Below are positions 63,901 through 64,000 of a stretch of 64,000 bases of DNA, piece after piece. The stretch spans positions 1,302,001 to 1,366,000 of the forward strand of contig NC_134126.1 in the NCBI RefSeq assembly GCF_040939455.1. Direction: 5' to 3'. Position 1 is the stretch's first letter; the number at the start of each line of letters is the position of its first letter. The notes under the pieces were generated by a model that saw only the letters and a list, made by a program, of their open reading frames with translations, was not told the DNA's origin and did no database searches. The DNA comes from Microcebus murinus (lineage: Eukaryota > Chordata > Mammalia > Primates > Cheirogaleidae). Made by a program: the position numbers and the translations under genes.

Positions 63901-64000
63901 GCCCTGCCTGACCGTCTGACGTGGATGAGTGGACACAACCAGATCCACACAGCGCCCTGCCTGCCCCTCTGCCGTGGGCGAGTGGAAACAGCCAGATCCG
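60957..64000 (+). repeat. 157-monomer-offset (8,321-bp) block, copy 2 (cut by window end)
   Basis: This is the near-identical copy of 52,636-55,679. One private difference I could pin down is A at 62,728 (CCACAC), where both 54,407 and 56,474 have G (CCGCAC). That is a CpG to CpA change. The copy includes the A-type form of the doublet and then the start of the next doublet copy from about 63,658, so the duplicated unit contained at least the A-B junction. Confidence 0.93.

Larger units (their letters stand above)
1..64000 (+). repeat. 53-bp GC-rich satellite/minisatellite array filling the window
   Basis: Every line of the window is a variant of one 53-bp monomer repeated head to tail. Taking GTGAGTGGAC as unit positions 1-10, the other landmarks are CAGATCC (17-23), CACTGCGCCC (24-33) and CCCGT at both 40-44 and 47-51. 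My consensus count is 21 C, 16 G, 9 T and 7 A (37 of 53 are G or C) with four CpGs, at unit positions 22, 29, 42 and 49. Phase landmarks at 25 and 63,982 are separated by 1,207 units with a net loss of 14 bases, matching the sixteen 1-bp length variants I located. Common dimorphic sites are GGGTGAG/GGGCGAG, CTGCCCG/CTGACCG, TCCCGT/TGCCGT, CCGCAC/CCACAC and CAGATCC/CATATCC. All copies share one orientation. No gene, RNA, transposon or unique spacer is visible. The array extends past both ends. I see no evidence for a function. Confidence 0.99.

Noticed and set aside
1..64000. CRISPR array
   Set aside because: There are no unique spacers. The whole 53 bp is repeated with point variants, and no cas-like gene is present.
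1..64000. Coding repeat-protein gene (collagen, mucin, or zinc-finger style)
   Set aside because: A coding repeat would keep a unit length divisible by three and avoid frame-shifting indels. The unit is 53 bp, and sixteen 1-bp indels are tolerated without compensation.
1..64000. CENP-B box (NTTCGNNNNANNCGGGN) in CTTCG-type units
   Set aside because: TTCGTGGGTGAGTGG and TTCGTGGATGAGTGG lack the required A at the fixed position and the CGGG that should follow, so no unit I checked fits.
1..64000. Telomeric TTAGGG repeats or an obvious telomere junction
   Set aside because: No TTAGGG or CCCTAA tract was seen, so a subtelomeric position cannot be argued from this window.
1..64000. rRNA, tRNA or small RNA genes, transposon ends, promoters or terminators
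   Set aside because: No sequence departs from the monomer long enough to hold one. Short matches such as CACGTG or GTGAGT are properties of the repeat.
1..64000. CGCACTGCG hairpin in each unit
   Set aside because: CGCA and TGCG around a single C form a 4-bp stem with a 1-base loop, too tight to fold; it is a minor composition feature.

Overview
The whole 64,000-base window is one tandem array of a 53-bp, GC-rich monomer. I find no gene, RNA gene, transposon, or stretch of unique sequence. Counted from the first GNGAGTGG-phase landmark (position 25) to the last (63,982), there are 1,207 repeat intervals. Fifteen 1-bp deletions and one 1-bp insertion fully account for the 14-base shortfall from 1,207 x 53. 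The array enters and leaves the window mid-unit, so its true ends are outside. All units lie in the same orientation and I saw no inverted copy.

An array this large, CpG-rich, and with most of its variation at CpG sites suggests eukaryotic satellite (minisatellite-type) DNA from a genome with germline CpG methylation, such as a vertebrate or plant. I do not recognise the monomer and cannot name a species or a chromosomal position (subtelomere, pericentromere, microchromosome or other).

Long reading frames occur on both strands but are shadows. Because 53 leaves a remainder of 2 on division by 3, every frame cycles through all three unit frames. The minus-strand consensus has no stop in any frame, so kilobase-long open frames appear there automatically. 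On the plus strand TGA in GTGAGT closes frames after a few units. Almost all apparent starts are GTG inside the repeat.

The information in the window is the order of monomer variants. About 0-31 kb is a mosaic of related blocks, with a 28-monomer period at both 0-2.4 kb and 25.6-27.8 kb, and duplications offset by 11, 18, 35, 46, 69 and 117 monomers. At 31.0-38.4 kb a 45-monomer block is present three times, the middle copy enlarged by an inner 264-bp duplication. At 40.0-44.6 kb a 43-44-monomer block is doubled, with a partial third copy at 45.7-46.6 kb. From about 46.6 kb a different variant set takes over (TCCAG, GGGTTTGTGG and GGGCTTGTGG types), with a 39-monomer doublet at 53.3-57.35 kb. 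A stretch of left-type units at 57.35-60.83 kb interrupts it. The right-type block then returns as a near-identical copy at an exact offset of 8,321 bp (157 monomers) and runs off the window. The picture is of repeated in-register unequal exchange or segmental amplification; there is no operon or pathway to describe.
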